30,012 bases of DNA from Bacteroidota bacterium (lineage in GTDB: Bacteria > Bacteroidota > Bacteroidia > Sphingobacteriales > Sphingobacteriaceae), in the NCBI GenBank assembly GCA_013288465.1, contig JABDBT010000014.1:1-30012 (forward strand). The letters are read 5' to 3'. Numbering within the stretch: position 1 is the first letter of the stretch; each line of letters opens with the position of its first letter. The notes under the pieces were generated by a model that was given only the letters and a program-made list of their open reading frames with translations, searched no databases and was not told where the DNA came from. Below are positions 1 through 9,301 of this stretch, piece after piece. The translations under genes were made by a program, and so were the position numbers.

Positions 1-2832
1 TATGCGCCAAAAGATTCGCATAATATTACATTCCTTGATAATTATACCAACATATTTATACAGGACGCGCTGCTGCGCGTACCGGGAGTAGGCAGTATCA
101 ACCGGTTTACGGATGATTTTAGTATGCGTATATGGATGAACCCCGATAAACTGGCATCCTATAGTTTAACGCCATCAGATGTTATTGCTGCCCTTAACGC
201 GCAAAACGTGCAGGTTGCAGCGGGTACAGCAGGTGTACCGCCGCAGTCATCAAGTCAAACCTATGAGCTGGGTATCCTGGTTAATGGCAGGTTAAGCAAA
301 GTATCGGAGTTTGAAAACATTGTTGTAAAAACTATACCCAGCACCGGCGAACTGGTTTATATGAAAGATGTGGCCAGGGTTGAATTAGGTAAGTTTACCT
401 TTTCGAGCAACTCATTTGTTGACGGGCACCGCGCGTCATATCTTCAAATTTACCAGGCACCCGGCAGTAACGCCCTGCAAACTGCTAAAGGGGTTTATGA
501 CCAATTGGCAAAATTGCGGCAAACTTTCCCTGCAGATGTAGAATACAGCGTTCCGTTCGAGTCGGTAACCGTTGTAAAGGTTTCTATGCAGGATGTGGTA
601 GGTACGTTATTAAAAACACTGGCACTTGTGGCGCTCGTGGTATTTTTGTTTTTGCAAACCTGGCGATCAACTTTGATCCCGGTATTGGCTATCCCGGTAT
701 CTATTTTTGGTACATTTTGTTTCTTTATACCGCTTGGCTTTACCATTAATACATTAACCATGTTTGGCTTTGTACTGGCCATAGGTATTGTGGTGGATGA
801 TGCTATCATTGTGGTGGAGGCGGTGCAGCATTATATTGATCATGGCAAGATGTCGGCCAAAGAGGCTACCTACCAGGCCATGAAAGATATTTCGGCCCCT
901 GTTGTAGCCATTGCCCTGATACTTGCCGCGGTGTTTGTTCCGGTAGGGTTTATTCCCGGCATAGTTGGCCGTTTATACCAGCAGTTTGCTATTACTATTG
1001 CAATATCTGTAATGATATCCGCGTTCATTGCGCTATCATTAACTCCGGCATTGTGTACGTTATTATTAAAACCAACTGATATTAACAGGAAACCTAACTG
1101 GCTCGACAGGCAATTTGCAAAATTTAATACCTGGTTTGAAAAAGTAACGGTTAAATACACCAAAGGCGTAGATAAAAGTATTAAAGGCGCCCGATACATT
1201 GTGATCTTATTAATATGCATTTGTATAGGTACTTACTTCTTATTCCAGGGCAAACCATCCGGGTTTATACCATCAGAGGACGACGGAAATTTATATGTTA
1301 CTTTCCAGTTACCTCCGGCTTCCTCAACTGCCCAATCTGTTGAGCTGATGTCGAAACTAATGAAGGTGGTAGGTTCAACGCCTGGCGTAGCGCATTACGC
1401 AGCATTATCGGGGTTAAACGTGGTAACTAATGCAAGTAATTCAAACAACGGTACTATTTATTGCCAGCTGGCGCCGTGGGACGACCGTAATACGAGCAAG
1501 GAACAGGTGCCGGGAATTATTAGCGTAATGCAAAAACGCATCGCAGACGCGGGCATCAAAAACGCCGATGTTGAAGTTATACAACCATCACCATTACCAG
1601 GGGTTGGTTCAACAGTTGGTTTTAGCATGCAGATAGAACAACGCAGCACAAATGACGATATCCATGCTTTTGAAAAGGTGGTTAACAAGTTTGTTGTTGA
1701 GGCTAATAAAAACCCGGCTATTACAAAGGCTTTCAGTTTCTTCACCGCGCATACCCCAAATTATAATTTAACGGTCGATCGTGAAAAGTGCGAAAAGCTG
1801 GGCGTAAACGTAGCGGATGTATTTACCACCATACAGGCGTTTATGGGCAGTTTATATATTAATGACTTTACTACCTATAACCGCACATTCCACGTTGTTG
1901 TACAGGCTGATACGGCGTTTCGTACCAATATATCAGACATGAACAAATATTATGTGCGTAACCAGGCCGGAACAATGGTGCCATTAGGCACATTGATCAG
2001 TTATGCCCCAACGGAAGCCGCGCCGTTAATATCGCATTTTAATATATTCCGCACAGCCGAAATAGACGGGTCATCCGCTGAAGGGCATAGCAGTACTGAT
2101 GCTTTAACAGCCCTACAACAAGTAGCTGCCAAAGTTTTGCCCGAAGGTTATACTTATGAGTTTTCGGGTTTAAGTTATGAAGAAGTAAAGGCAGGGTCAA
2201 CTACTATCTACATATTCCTGTTCTCTATTACGTTTGTTTTTCTTTTCCTGGCAGCTTTATATGAAAGCTGGTCGGTACCATTTTCGGTATTGCTTGCCGT
2301 ACCTGTTGGGGCGTTTGGGGCCATTGTGGCACTTTTTGTGGTGCCAAGCCTCACCAACAACGTTTATGCGCAAATTGGTTTAATAACGCTCATCGGGCTT
2401 GCCGCTAAAAATGCCATTTTGATAGTTGAATTTGCCAAAGTGCGCGTTGACAGGGGAGAGGACCTCATCAAATCAACCCTCGATGCGGTAAGCCTCCGTT
2501 TACGGCCAATTATCATGACCTCACTGGCATTTATACTGGGCGTATTGCCGCTTGTTTTTGCAACCGGGGCAGGCGCCGTCGCACGAAGGACAATAGGCTT
2601 AACCGTACTTGGCGGTATGCTTGCTGCTTCGTCAATTGCCATATTTATTGTGCCGGTTCTTTATGTGCTCATCACACGCTTATCATACGGTAAAGATCAG
2701 CTGGCTTATTTAAAAGCGCATCATAAGCAATTGTTAGAAAAAGAAAAGAAAGTAGAAGCTCAAAACATTGACCCTGAATTAGAATACGAGATTGCAAAAT
2801 CGCGCGAATTGGGTAAACCTGACCATATATGA
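1..2832 (+). CDS. RND efflux pump, AcrB/HAE1 family (5' end outside window)
   Basis: Inner-membrane proton-driven exporter of the resistance-nodulation-division superfamily, which works with a periplasmic adaptor and an outer-membrane channel. The frame is open from base 1, so the ATG at 124 is internal; alignment to the next gene implies about 143 residues are missing. Proton-relay residues are present: the TM4 Asp pair in GIVVDDAIIVVE (codons 796-801), the TM10 Lys in AAKNAILIVEF (codon 2407-2409) and the TM11 Arg in LRLRPIIMTS (codon 2503-2505). Hydrophobic clusters fit the usual transmembrane bundle around two periplasmic loops. The stop overlaps the next start as ATGA, so translation is probably coupled. 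Adaptor and outer-membrane genes would be expected upstream, outside the window. Family assignment is secure; the substrate cannot be read from sequence. Confidence 0.95.
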   Translation, partial: YAPKDSHNITFLDNYTNIFIQDALLRVPGVGSINRFTDDFSMRIWMNPDKLASYSLTPSDVIAALNAQNVQVAAGTAGVPPQSSSQTYELGILVNGRLSKVSEFENIVVKTIPSTGELVYMKDVARVELGKFTFSSNSFVDGHRASYLQIYQAPGSNALQTAKGVYDQLAKLRQTFPADVEYSVPFESVTVVKVSMQDVVGTLLKTLALVALVVFLFLQTWRSTLIPVLAIPVSIFGTFCFFIPLGFTINTLTMFGFVLAIGIVVDDAIIVVEAVQHYIDHGKMSAKEATYQAMKDISAPVVAIALILAAVFVPVGFIPGIVGRLYQQFAITIAISVMISAFIALSLTPALCTLLLKPTDINRKPNWLDRQFAKFNTWFEKVTVKYTKGVDKSIKGARYIVILLICICIGTYFLFQGKPSGFIPSEDDGNLYVTFQLPPASSTAQSVELMSKLMKVVGSTPGVAHYAALSGLNVVTNASNSNNGTIYCQLAPWDDRNTSKEQVPGIISVMQKRIADAGIKNADVEVIQPSPLPGVGSTVGFSMQIEQRSTNDDIHAFEKVVNKFVVEANKNPAITKAFSFFTAHTPNYNLTVDREKCEKLGVNVADVFTTIQAFMGSLYINDFTTYNRTFHVVVQADTAFRTNISDMNKYYVRNQAGTMVPLGTLISYAPTEAAPLISHFNIFRTAEIDGSSAEGHSSTDALTALQQVAAKVLPEGYTYEFSGLSYEEVKAGSTTIYIFLFSITFVFLFLAALYESWSVPFSVLLAVPVGAFGAIVALFVVPSLTNNVYAQIGLITLIGLAAKNAILIVEFAKVRVDRGEDLIKSTLDAVSLRLRPIIMTSLAFILGVLPLVFATGAGAVARRTIGLTVLGGMLAASSIAIFIVPVLYVLITRLSYGKDQLAYLKAHHKQLLEKEKKVEAQNIDPELEYEIAKSRELGKPDHI

Positions 2833-5800
2833 TTGCGAATACATTTATCAAAAGACCGGTAACTGCAATTGTAATATCTGTGGTACTGATCATATCGGGG
2901 GTAATATGCCTTTTTAATTTGGCGGTTGACCAGTATCCCAATATCTCGCCACCGAGTGTAGGTGTTAGCGCGTCATATACAGGTGCAGACGCACAAACGG
3001 TTGAACAGCAAATAGCTACACCTATTGAAGAACAAGTAAACGGTACGCCGGGCATGGAGTACATGACCAGTACCAGTACCAATAGCGGGGGCATGAGCGT
3101 AAGGGTTACTTTTGATGTGGGTACAGATGTACGCATCGCCGCGCTTAACGTTCAAAATAGGATGAGTATAGCAAAACCGCTGTTACCATCGGTAGTAAGC
3201 AGGCTGGGGTTAAACGTTCGGGCCAGTAATCCAGATCAGTTGATGTTGGTTGCTATCTACTCGCCAAAAAAAACACATGGCATTACCTTTCTTGATAACT
3301 ATACCAGCACCTTTATTGTAGATGCTATATTACGTGTGCCGGGCGTGGGTGACGTAGGCGCCCGTACTGATCAGTTTAGTATGCGTGTATGGATGAATCC
3401 CGATAAAATGGCATCATACAGCCTAACCCCGGCTGATGTAGTTGCTGCTTTGAATGCTCAAAACGTATATGTAGCAGCAGGTTCGGTTGGTACGCCTCCG
3501 CAAAAATCATCTCAGGCCTATGAAACCGGCATATTGGTAAACGGTATGTTGAATAAGGTTTCTGACTATGAAAAAGTAATTATAAAAACAATCCCCACCA
3601 CAGGTCAATTGATCTATCTGAAGGACGTGGCAAGGGTTGAACTGGGCAAATTTACGTTTTCGAGCAATGCGTTTGTTGACGGTAACCGGGCCTCTACTAT
3701 ACAGATATTTCAATCTCCGGGAAGCAACGCCCTGCAAACCGCTCAAAATGTATATGCCGAACTTAACCGGCTAAAAAAAACTTTTCCGGCTGATGTTGAT
3801 TATGTAGTGCCATTTGAGTCGATCACAATCATAAAAGTTTCTATGCAGGAAGTAATAGGTACACTATTAAAAGCTCTTGCATTGGTTGCTATTGTAGTGT
3901 TTATATTCCTCCAAAACTGGCGGTCAACAATTATCCCCATAATGGCCATTCCAGTTTCTATTTTAGGTACGTTTTGCTTCTTTATACCGCTTGGCTTTAC
4001 TATAAATACGCTTACCATGTTTGGCTTTGTATTAGCCATTGGTATTGTTGTAGATGATGCCATTATTGTGGTTGAGGCGGTGCAGCATTATATAGATGAC
4101 CAGGGTATGTCGCCCAAGGAAGCAACTTATAATGCCATGAAGGAAATATCGGCCCCGGTAGTTGCTATTGCCCTTATTTTGGCTTCGGTATTTGTGCCGG
4201 TAGGCTTTATTCCGGGTATTGTGGGTCGTTTATACCAGCAGTTTGCCATAACTATTGCCATATCGGTTATGCTTTCGGCATTTATCGCATTATCACTTAC
4301 CCCGGCGCTTTGCACTTTGCTGTTAAAGCCTACTAAACCTGTTACGGAAAAATCAAATTGGCTCGAAAAATTTTTTAGCCACTTCAATAAATGGTTTGAC
4401 AAATTAACCGGTAAATACACCAATGGCGTAAGGCGAAGTATTAAGGGTGCCCCCTATACAGTTACCTTGCTGATATTAATTTGCGGGGCGGCATACCTTT
4501 TGTTTTATTTAAAACCATCAGGGTTTGTACCTCCCGAAGATGGTGGCCGTTTATATGTAACTTATACCATACCCGAAGCATCGTCAACTACACAATCGGT
4601 AAAAGTGATGGAAAAACTGATGAAGATAGTGGCAACTACCAAGGGTGTGCAACATTATACGGCTATATCCGGGTTTAATATACTAACCGGAGGCGCCAAC
4701 TCAAATAATGGTTCTATGTTTTGTATGCTCGACCCCTGGGATGAGCGTACTACCAAAGAAACGATGGTTCCGGGGATAATGGATGTACTTAAAAAACGAA
4801 TTGCACAAGCAGGTATAAAAAATGCTGACGTAACGGTTGCGCAACCACCGCCGATAAGGGGAATAGGCCAATCCGCCGGTTTTTCTATGCAAGTTGAAGA
4901 AGGGAATTCGACCGACGATATCTTCGCATTTGAAAAAGTGGTTAAAAAGTTTGTCGCCGCCGCCAAAAAAACGCCTGCCACATCAACCGCAAAAACTGCT
5001 TTTTCAGCGCATACCCCAAGTTTTGATTTGAGCGTTGACCGGCAAAAATGCGAAAAATTGGGCGTAAACATCTCCGATGTATTTTCAACTATGCAAGCTT
5101 ATATGGGTAGCATATTCGTAAATAACTTTACTTTATACAACCGAACATACCATGTTGTAGCACAGGCAGATACAGGTTACCGTTCCTTAATAACCAATAT
5201 GGATAAGTATTACGTGCGTAATAGCGTAGGTTCAATGCTGCCGTTAAGCGCGGTTATCAGTTATAAACCCACAATTGCTGCCCCGCTTATTACGCACTTT
5301 AATCTTTTCCGCTCAGCACAGGTTGACGGTGCAATACCTGAAGGTTATAGCAGCGGCCAGTCAATTGAAGCATTAAAAGAAATTGCTGCCAAAACATTGC
5401 CGCGTGGTTATACCATTGAGTTTTCGGGTTTGAGCTATGAAGAAATAAAAGCGGGTTCAATTACAATTTATATATTCCTGTTTTCGATCATTTTCGTTTT
5501 CCTGTTCCTCGCCGCGCTGTACGAAAGCTGGTCGGTACCGTTCTCGGTTATGCTTGCTGTACCCATAAGTGCCTTTGGGGCCATATTGGCGCTTACTTGC
5601 GCGCCCGGTATTACTAATAATGTTTACGCCCAAATTGGGTTGATAACATTGATTGGCCTCTCTGCCAAAAATGCTATCCTTATTGTGGAGTTTGCCAAAA
5701 TAAGGGTTGACCGTGGGGAAGAATTGATCAAATCAACGTTAGACGCTGTACGTTTACGTCTTCGCCCTATTATCATGACCTCAATGGCTTTCATTTTGGG

Positions 5801-6125
5801 TGTAATGCCGCTTGTGTTAGCAACAGGGGCGGGGGCTGCATCAAGGAATACGATCGGTATCACTGTATTGGGTGGGATGATAGCCTCGTCAACCATATCC
5901 ATATTTATTGTACCGGTGCTGTTTGTATTATTTACCCGCTTTAGCTATGGTAAAAAAGAGTTGGCTTATTTACATGCACACCATGAGGAGTTAATGGAAA
6001 AAGCACAAAAAGTGGAAGAACAAAACATCGACCCGGAATTAGAATATGAAATTGCTCTCGAAAAAGATAGAAATAAAGAGTATAGAGCAAAACATGGGAT
6101 GGATAAGGATAAACCCAAAAAATAA
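2829..6125 (+). CDS. RND efflux pump, AcrB/HAE1 family, tandem paralogue
   Basis: Complete 1098-residue RND transporter, slightly longer than AcrB. The N-terminus MIANTFIKRPVTAIVISVVL is a classic RND start (short cytoplasmic segment, then TM1). Proton-relay residues are all present: D409/D410 in TM4, K947 in TM10, R979 in TM11. It is closely related to the preceding gene: 47 of the first 60 residues from MR[IV]WMNPDK onward are identical, and the TM3-TM4 region is almost unchanged. The C-terminal tail is charged (Lys/Glu-rich) and also shared. Because both copies keep the relay, both could be active; pairs such as MdtB/MdtC form mixed trimers, so a heterotrimer is possible but unproven. No T-tract terminator follows; a 250-bp gap with no gene separates it from the flavin transferase gene. 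Confidence 0.96.
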   Translation: MIANTFIKRPVTAIVISVVLIISGVICLFNLAVDQYPNISPPSVGVSASYTGADAQTVEQQIATPIEEQVNGTPGMEYMTSTSTNSGGMSVRVTFDVGTDVRIAALNVQNRMSIAKPLLPSVVSRLGLNVRASNPDQLMLVAIYSPKKTHGITFLDNYTSTFIVDAILRVPGVGDVGARTDQFSMRVWMNPDKMASYSLTPADVVAALNAQNVYVAAGSVGTPPQKSSQAYETGILVNGMLNKVSDYEKVIIKTIPTTGQLIYLKDVARVELGKFTFSSNAFVDGNRASTIQIFQSPGSNALQTAQNVYAELNRLKKTFPADVDYVVPFESITIIKVSMQEVIGTLLKALALVAIVVFIFLQNWRSTIIPIMAIPVSILGTFCFFIPLGFTINTLTMFGFVLAIGIVVDDAIIVVEAVQHYIDDQGMSPKEATYNAMKEISAPVVAIALILASVFVPVGFIPGIVGRLYQQFAITIAISVMLSAFIALSLTPALCTLLLKPTKPVTEKSNWLEKFFSHFNKWFDKLTGKYTNGVRRSIKGAPYTVTLLILICGAAYLLFYLKPSGFVPPEDGGRLYVTYTIPEASSTTQSVKVMEKLMKIVATTKGVQHYTAISGFNILTGGANSNNGSMFCMLDPWDERTTKETMVPGIMDVLKKRIAQAGIKNADVTVAQPPPIRGIGQSAGFSMQVEEGNSTDDIFAFEKVVKKFVAAAKKTPATSTAKTAFSAHTPSFDLSVDRQKCEKLGVNISDVFSTMQAYMGSIFVNNFTLYNRTYHVVAQADTGYRSLITNMDKYYVRNSVGSMLPLSAVISYKPTIAAPLITHFNLFRSAQVDGAIPEGYSSGQSIEALKEIAAKTLPRGYTIEFSGLSYEEIKAGSITIYIFLFSIIFVFLFLAALYESWSVPFSVMLAVPISAFGAILALTCAPGITNNVYAQIGLITLIGLSAKNAILIVEFAKIRVDRGEELIKSTLDAVRLRLRPIIMTSMAFILGVMPLVLATGAGAASRNTIGITVLGGMIASSTISIFIVPVLFVLFTRFSYGKKELAYLHAHHEELMEKAQKVEEQNIDPELEYEIALEKDRNKEYRAKHGMDKDKPKK

Positions 6126-6375
6126 GAAACATTTGTAAAAAAGCCCTTTAAGGCTTACAGGAGCAGAAGATATTCAACGAAACCCCTTTCTGCCTACATA
6201 TTCGCACGGGGCGTCGATATTTTCCGCCTAATGGTCGATTTAGTTTTTCTTTTTGAAAATGGCTTTGTTTATTTGATTTAAAAACAGTCTGCCATTAAAT
6301 ATTGTTATTGTAGCAGCCTTCAAGATTCCTTCAAAATCAGCCAATAACTTTAAAAAAAACGAAACAATTAGTAAA

Positions 6376-7902
6376 ATGAGCTTTAAACTATCCGCTATTA
6401 CCGCATTTCTATTGCTGATCGTATGCAGCAGTATGACAATCCCACCTGTAAAGAATAGTACTCTTTATGTGTCTGATTATGAAAATGTATTAGGCACCTC
6501 GCTCGAGATAAAGGTTGCTGCAACATCAACCGATAAGGCGAAAGTGGCAGAATATAAGGCAATGAACGAGATTGAACGCCTTAACAAAATATTGAGCGGT
6601 TATGATGCAACAAGCGAGTTTGGTCGTTGGAAACAGACAAATAATAAAGCTATAAAGATATCCCCCGAGCTTTTTGAGGTATTAAACTTATTTGATAAAT
6701 GGCGGGTACAAAGCAATGGCGCATTAGATGCTTCGGCAGAAGTAGTTGGCAAAGTGTGGAAGGATGCCGCAAAGCGTAATGCGCAGCCTACTGCTGCTGA
6801 GCTGGCAACAGCTGTAACAAAAGTAAAACAAGCTCATTGGCAATTAAATGAAACCGACCATACCGCAACTCATTTAGATGATGCGCCATTGATGTTAAAT
6901 TCATTTGTAAAAAGCTATATAATGAGTAAGGCATGTAATGTTGCAATGACTATAGGTGGTGTAACCGGTGTGGTATTAAATATTGGAGGTGATATTGTGG
7001 TTCGCGGTACACATACCGAACAAATACAGGTAAGCAACCCGAAAGCTAATGCCGAAAATGATGCGCCGGTTTCAACATTGGTAATTAATAATAAAACAGT
7101 TGCCACAAGTGGCAATTACCGCCGTGGCGAATTGGTGAATGGGCAATGGCATTCGCATATTGTCGATCCGCGTACCGGTTTACCCGCTGATAAGGTACTT
7201 AGCGCTACGGTAGTGGCTGATAATGCTACCGATGCGGGCGCTTTGGCTACCGCGTTTAATGTGCTAATCCCAAATGAAAGCAAATTACTTGCGGCTACTG
7301 TACCTCATGCAGAATATATGTTAATAACAAGCGACGGGGAACGTTTTGAAAGCAAGGGTTGGAAAGCCTTAGAATTACCGACAGCAAAACCGGTAACACC
7401 TAAGAAAGAAAATACTTTTATTGCTGATAATACCTGGGACCCGCATTATGAATTGCTCATTAACCTTGAACTGGCCGAAATACAAAGTATTAGGGTACAC
7501 AGGCCATACGTTGCCGTATGGATAGTTGATAAAGATAAGAAACCGGTGCGCAGCATTGCATTATGGTACAATAAAACAAAATTTCTGGATGAAATAAGTT
7601 CATGGTATGATGCTTATTACAGCAAATTATCGGAATCAGACCGTAGCGTAAGTTCAACTACCAGCGCCACCAGGCCGGCAGGGAGCTATATTTTAAAATG
7701 GGACGGCAAAAATGATAAAGGCGAACTGGTAAAACGCGGCCTTTATACTATAATGATAGAAGTTGCCCGCGAACATGGAACTCATCAGCTGATGAAGCAG
7801 GAAATGGACTTTACAAAGGCACCAGTACCCGTTACACTTAGAAGCAATGTAGAGGTAGCGGCAGCATCTTTAGATTACGTAAAAAAAGCTGATGGCCAAT
7901 AG
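6376..7902 (+). CDS. FAD:protein FMN transferase (ApbE-like) with C-terminal DUF2271 domain
   Basis: Predicted extracytoplasmic flavin transferase, which moves FMN from FAD to a Thr/Ser on a target protein using Mg2+. Residues 1-22 form a signal peptide or N-terminal anchor (a Cys at 17 could make it a lipoprotein, though no clear lipobox is seen). ApbE motifs occur in order: NIGGDI (202-207), ATSGNYRR (243-250), HIVDPRTG (261-268) and TDAGALATAF (285-294). Residues about 350-490 match the DUF2271 type, with WDPHYEL, a WYDAYYSK segment and the flagellin-Ig-like turn WDGKNDKGELVKRG. The last 11 bases overlap the next gene, whose product has PepSY-type membrane topology; such pairings fit an extracytosolic redox unit. 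No recognisable flavinylation target (Ser/Thr-Gly-Ala-Thr/Ser in context) is visible in the neighbouring products. Confidence 0.9.
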   Translation: MSFKLSAITAFLLLIVCSSMTIPPVKNSTLYVSDYENVLGTSLEIKVAATSTDKAKVAEYKAMNEIERLNKILSGYDATSEFGRWKQTNNKAIKISPELFEVLNLFDKWRVQSNGALDASAEVVGKVWKDAAKRNAQPTAAELATAVTKVKQAHWQLNETDHTATHLDDAPLMLNSFVKSYIMSKACNVAMTIGGVTGVVLNIGGDIVVRGTHTEQIQVSNPKANAENDAPVSTLVINNKTVATSGNYRRGELVNGQWHSHIVDPRTGLPADKVLSATVVADNATDAGALATAFNVLIPNESKLLAATVPHAEYMLITSDGERFESKGWKALELPTAKPVTPKKENTFIADNTWDPHYELLINLELAEIQSIRVHRPYVAVWIVDKDKKPVRSIALWYNKTKFLDEISSWYDAYYSKLSESDRSVSSTTSATRPAGSYILKWDGKNDKGELVKRGLYTIMIEVAREHGTHQLMKQEMDFTKAPVPVTLRSNVEVAAASLDYVKKADGQ

Positions 7903-8548
7903 CCCTGCCCCAAGGTCTCTGATCCGCAGGCCTAAGATTGAAAAGCCACCAAAAGCATTTTGGAAAAGGCGTACCGCTTCGGTTTCGCGCTGGCTGCATA
8001 TTTATCTTTCAATGGTAAGTTTTGTTATTGTACTTTTTTTTGCGGTAACAGGTTTAACCCTTAACCATGCCGAGTGGTTTGATGGTAAAGAACAGGTACG
8101 GAAGGTTACCGGCAAAGTACAATTGAAATGGGTTAAGGTAAAAGATACAGCCGCCATTGCCAAATTGGAGATAGTACAGTTTCTGAAACATACCAACCAT
8201 ATTAAAGGCGAAATAAGCGATTTTATAATTGACGATAACCAATGCACCCTCTCGTTTAAAGGGCCCGGTTATAGCGCAGATGTATTTATTAACCGCGATA
8301 ACGGGGAATATAAGCTTACAGAAACCAGCCTTGGTTTAGTGGCCGTAATGAACGATTTGCACAAGGGAAGGGACACAGGTAAAAAATGGTCGTACCTAAT
8401 TGATGTTACAGCTATTTTTATGAGCTTGTTATCCCTTAGCGGTATTGTAATGATCTGCTTTATGAAAAATAAACGGTTTAACGGGTTTGTATTGTTAATA
8501 GCCGGTGCGTTGATCGGTTACCTGATTTATTATTTCCTTGTGCCGTAG
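7892..8548 (+). CDS. PepSY-associated membrane protein
   Basis: A 218-residue membrane protein with a basic cytoplasmic N-terminus, TM1 at about 36-56, a roughly 110-residue extracytoplasmic region resembling a PepSY domain, then TM2 (167-190) and TM3 (197-216). The opening RWLHIYLSMVSFVIVLFFAV followed by TGLTLNH is typical of PepSY-TM proteins; His36, His59 and His157 (MNDLHKGR) sit near membrane edges, where related proteins may bind haem or pass electrons. It starts inside the flavin transferase gene (11-bp overlap), implying one transcript and coupled translation. Likely role, by inference: membrane electron transfer linked to the flavin-modifying neighbour. It is shorter than full-size PepSY-TM reductases. 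A hairpin follows immediately. Confidence 0.8.
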   Translation: MANSPAPRSLIRRPKIEKPPKAFWKRRTASVSRWLHIYLSMVSFVIVLFFAVTGLTLNHAEWFDGKEQVRKVTGKVQLKWVKVKDTAAIAKLEIVQFLKHTNHIKGEISDFIIDDNQCTLSFKGPGYSADVFINRDNGEYKLTETSLGLVAVMNDLHKGRDTGKKWSYLIDVTAIFMSLLSLSGIVMICFMKNKRFNGFVLLIAGALIGYLIYYFLVP

Positions 8549-8550
8549 CT

Positions 8551-8582
8551 ATTTGATCCTCAAAACCCGTTGAAGATCAAAT
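8551..8582. terminator. convergent hairpin between PepSY gene and LiaF-like gene
   Basis: Inverted repeat: ATTTGATC (8551-8558) pairs with GATCAAAT (8575-8582), and after one C-A mismatch TCAA (8560-8563) pairs with TTGA (8570-8573), leaving the loop AACCCG. It fills almost the whole 42-bp gap between two convergent stop codons, so it probably serves both strands. There is no long T-tract, so efficiency is uncertain. Confidence 0.6.
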
Positions 8583-8590
8583 CAAAGAGA

Positions 8591-8968
8591 TTACCAACAA
8601 TTCACAATATCAACAACCGCGAACACAGAGGTGCCGGTAAGCACCAATATTTTATTCGAGTTACGTGTTTGGCTTAAATCCCTGCGTTTATCATCAACTG
8701 TTGCGCAAAATTGCGAAAAGTCGGTTTCTACGCGCCAGTCGTTAGGTACGGTAATTTTCACTTCGCCAAATCCCTGCGAAATATCTAACACTACAACCCC
8801 GCTAAGGTCGGCATAAGTAAAATCCAACACGGTGCTGCCAAAAATATTGGTAACTTTTCCGCCCCTAAAGTCTTTCGATACGATGGTCTTTTTTATTTCG
8901 CCAAAAATGATCGTTGTATCCAGGTAATCTTCAATGTTATTTGTAAAAGTTGCTGATTGATTGTTCAT
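8591..8968 (-). CDS. LiaF-like cell-wall-stress response domain protein
   Basis: A small soluble protein of 125 residues made of beta-strand repeats of the LiaF C-terminal/DUF2154 type: IFGEIKKTI, then FRGGKVTNIFGSTVLDF, a VVVLDIS strand, and FGEVKITVPNDWRVE. In Firmicutes this domain is fused to a membrane part and restrains the LiaRS cell-envelope stress system; in Bacteroidota stand-alone copies with no membrane helix are common and their role is unknown. There is no signal peptide or membrane segment here, and no LiaRS-like two-component genes next to it. The gene is convergent with the PepSY gene and has its own promoter-like sequence just upstream. Confidence 0.75.
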   Translation of the reverse strand: MNNQSATFTNNIEDYLDTTIIFGEIKKTIVSKDFRGGKVTNIFGSTVLDFTYADLSGVVVLDISQGFGEVKITVPNDWRVETDFSQFCATVDDKRRDLSQTRNSNKILVLTGTSVFAVVDIVNCW

Positions 8969-8989
8969 GAGCTTGGTTTAATTGTTAAC

Positions 8990-9020
8990 CAAAGCTACAA
9001 GAAGCGTATAAAGCCCCGAA
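8990..9020 (-). promoter_or_regulatory. Bacteroidota-type promoter for the LiaF-like gene
   Basis: Read on the minus strand: TTCG (9017-9020), 19 bp, then TAGCTTTG (8990-8997), matching TTTG-N19-TAnnTTTG at 7 of 8 or better specified positions. The box ends 21 bp before the ATG at 8968, giving a short leader. Confidence 0.5.
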
Positions 9021-9232
9021 GCTAAACCTTGCCGGATATTTAAAGTTGTCGGTAAAACGGGGGATTGGGTCGGTAAACCTATTTTTAATAGCAAATGTTG
9101 ATTACAATTTAAAGCGTAAAATGGCCTGTTTGGCAATTTGCATTTAGCAGTATTTTTATTTATCATTACAGTATAACTTGTATTGTAAATAATTATGATT
9201 AAAGTAGTTAAGTTATGTGTTACATGTTAGAG

Positions 9233-9266
9233 CCTGTTTCAATTTGCTATTTGAACAGTAAACAGG
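9233..9266. repeat. inverted repeat upstream of MBOAT gene
   Basis: CCTGTTT (9233-9239) and AAACAGG (9260-9266) are perfect 7-bp arms around a 20-nt spacer that itself contains TTCAA and TTGAA. It ends 35 bp before the MBOAT start codon, so it could be an operator or a leader hairpin. Function is a guess. Confidence 0.4.
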
Positions 9267-9301
9267 TTGTTAATACTATTATTTAATTATAATTAGCCCC
9301 T

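Larger units (their letters stand above)
8969..9301. other. 333-bp divergent intergenic region
   Basis: Separates the LiaF-like gene (minus) from the MBOAT gene (plus). It holds the LiaF-side promoter and, close to the MBOAT start, an inverted repeat listed separately. I see no convincing gene; a 62-codon minus-strand frame at 8978-9166 lacks any family feature. The right half is very AT-rich, as expected for a promoter region, but contains no exact TAnnTTTG on the plus strand. Confidence 0.6.

Noticed and set aside
4481..4678. 65-codon plus-strand frame inside the second RND gene
   Set aside because: Shadow frame of a well-supported gene with skewed, Cys/Arg-rich composition.
6141..6156. 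Hairpin AAGCC/GGCTT after the second RND gene
   Set aside because: Only a 5-bp stem and no T-tract, so not called a terminator.
8978..9166. 62-codon minus-strand frame upstream of the LiaF-like gene
   Set aside because: Overlaps the LiaF-side promoter, no conserved pattern and no start context.
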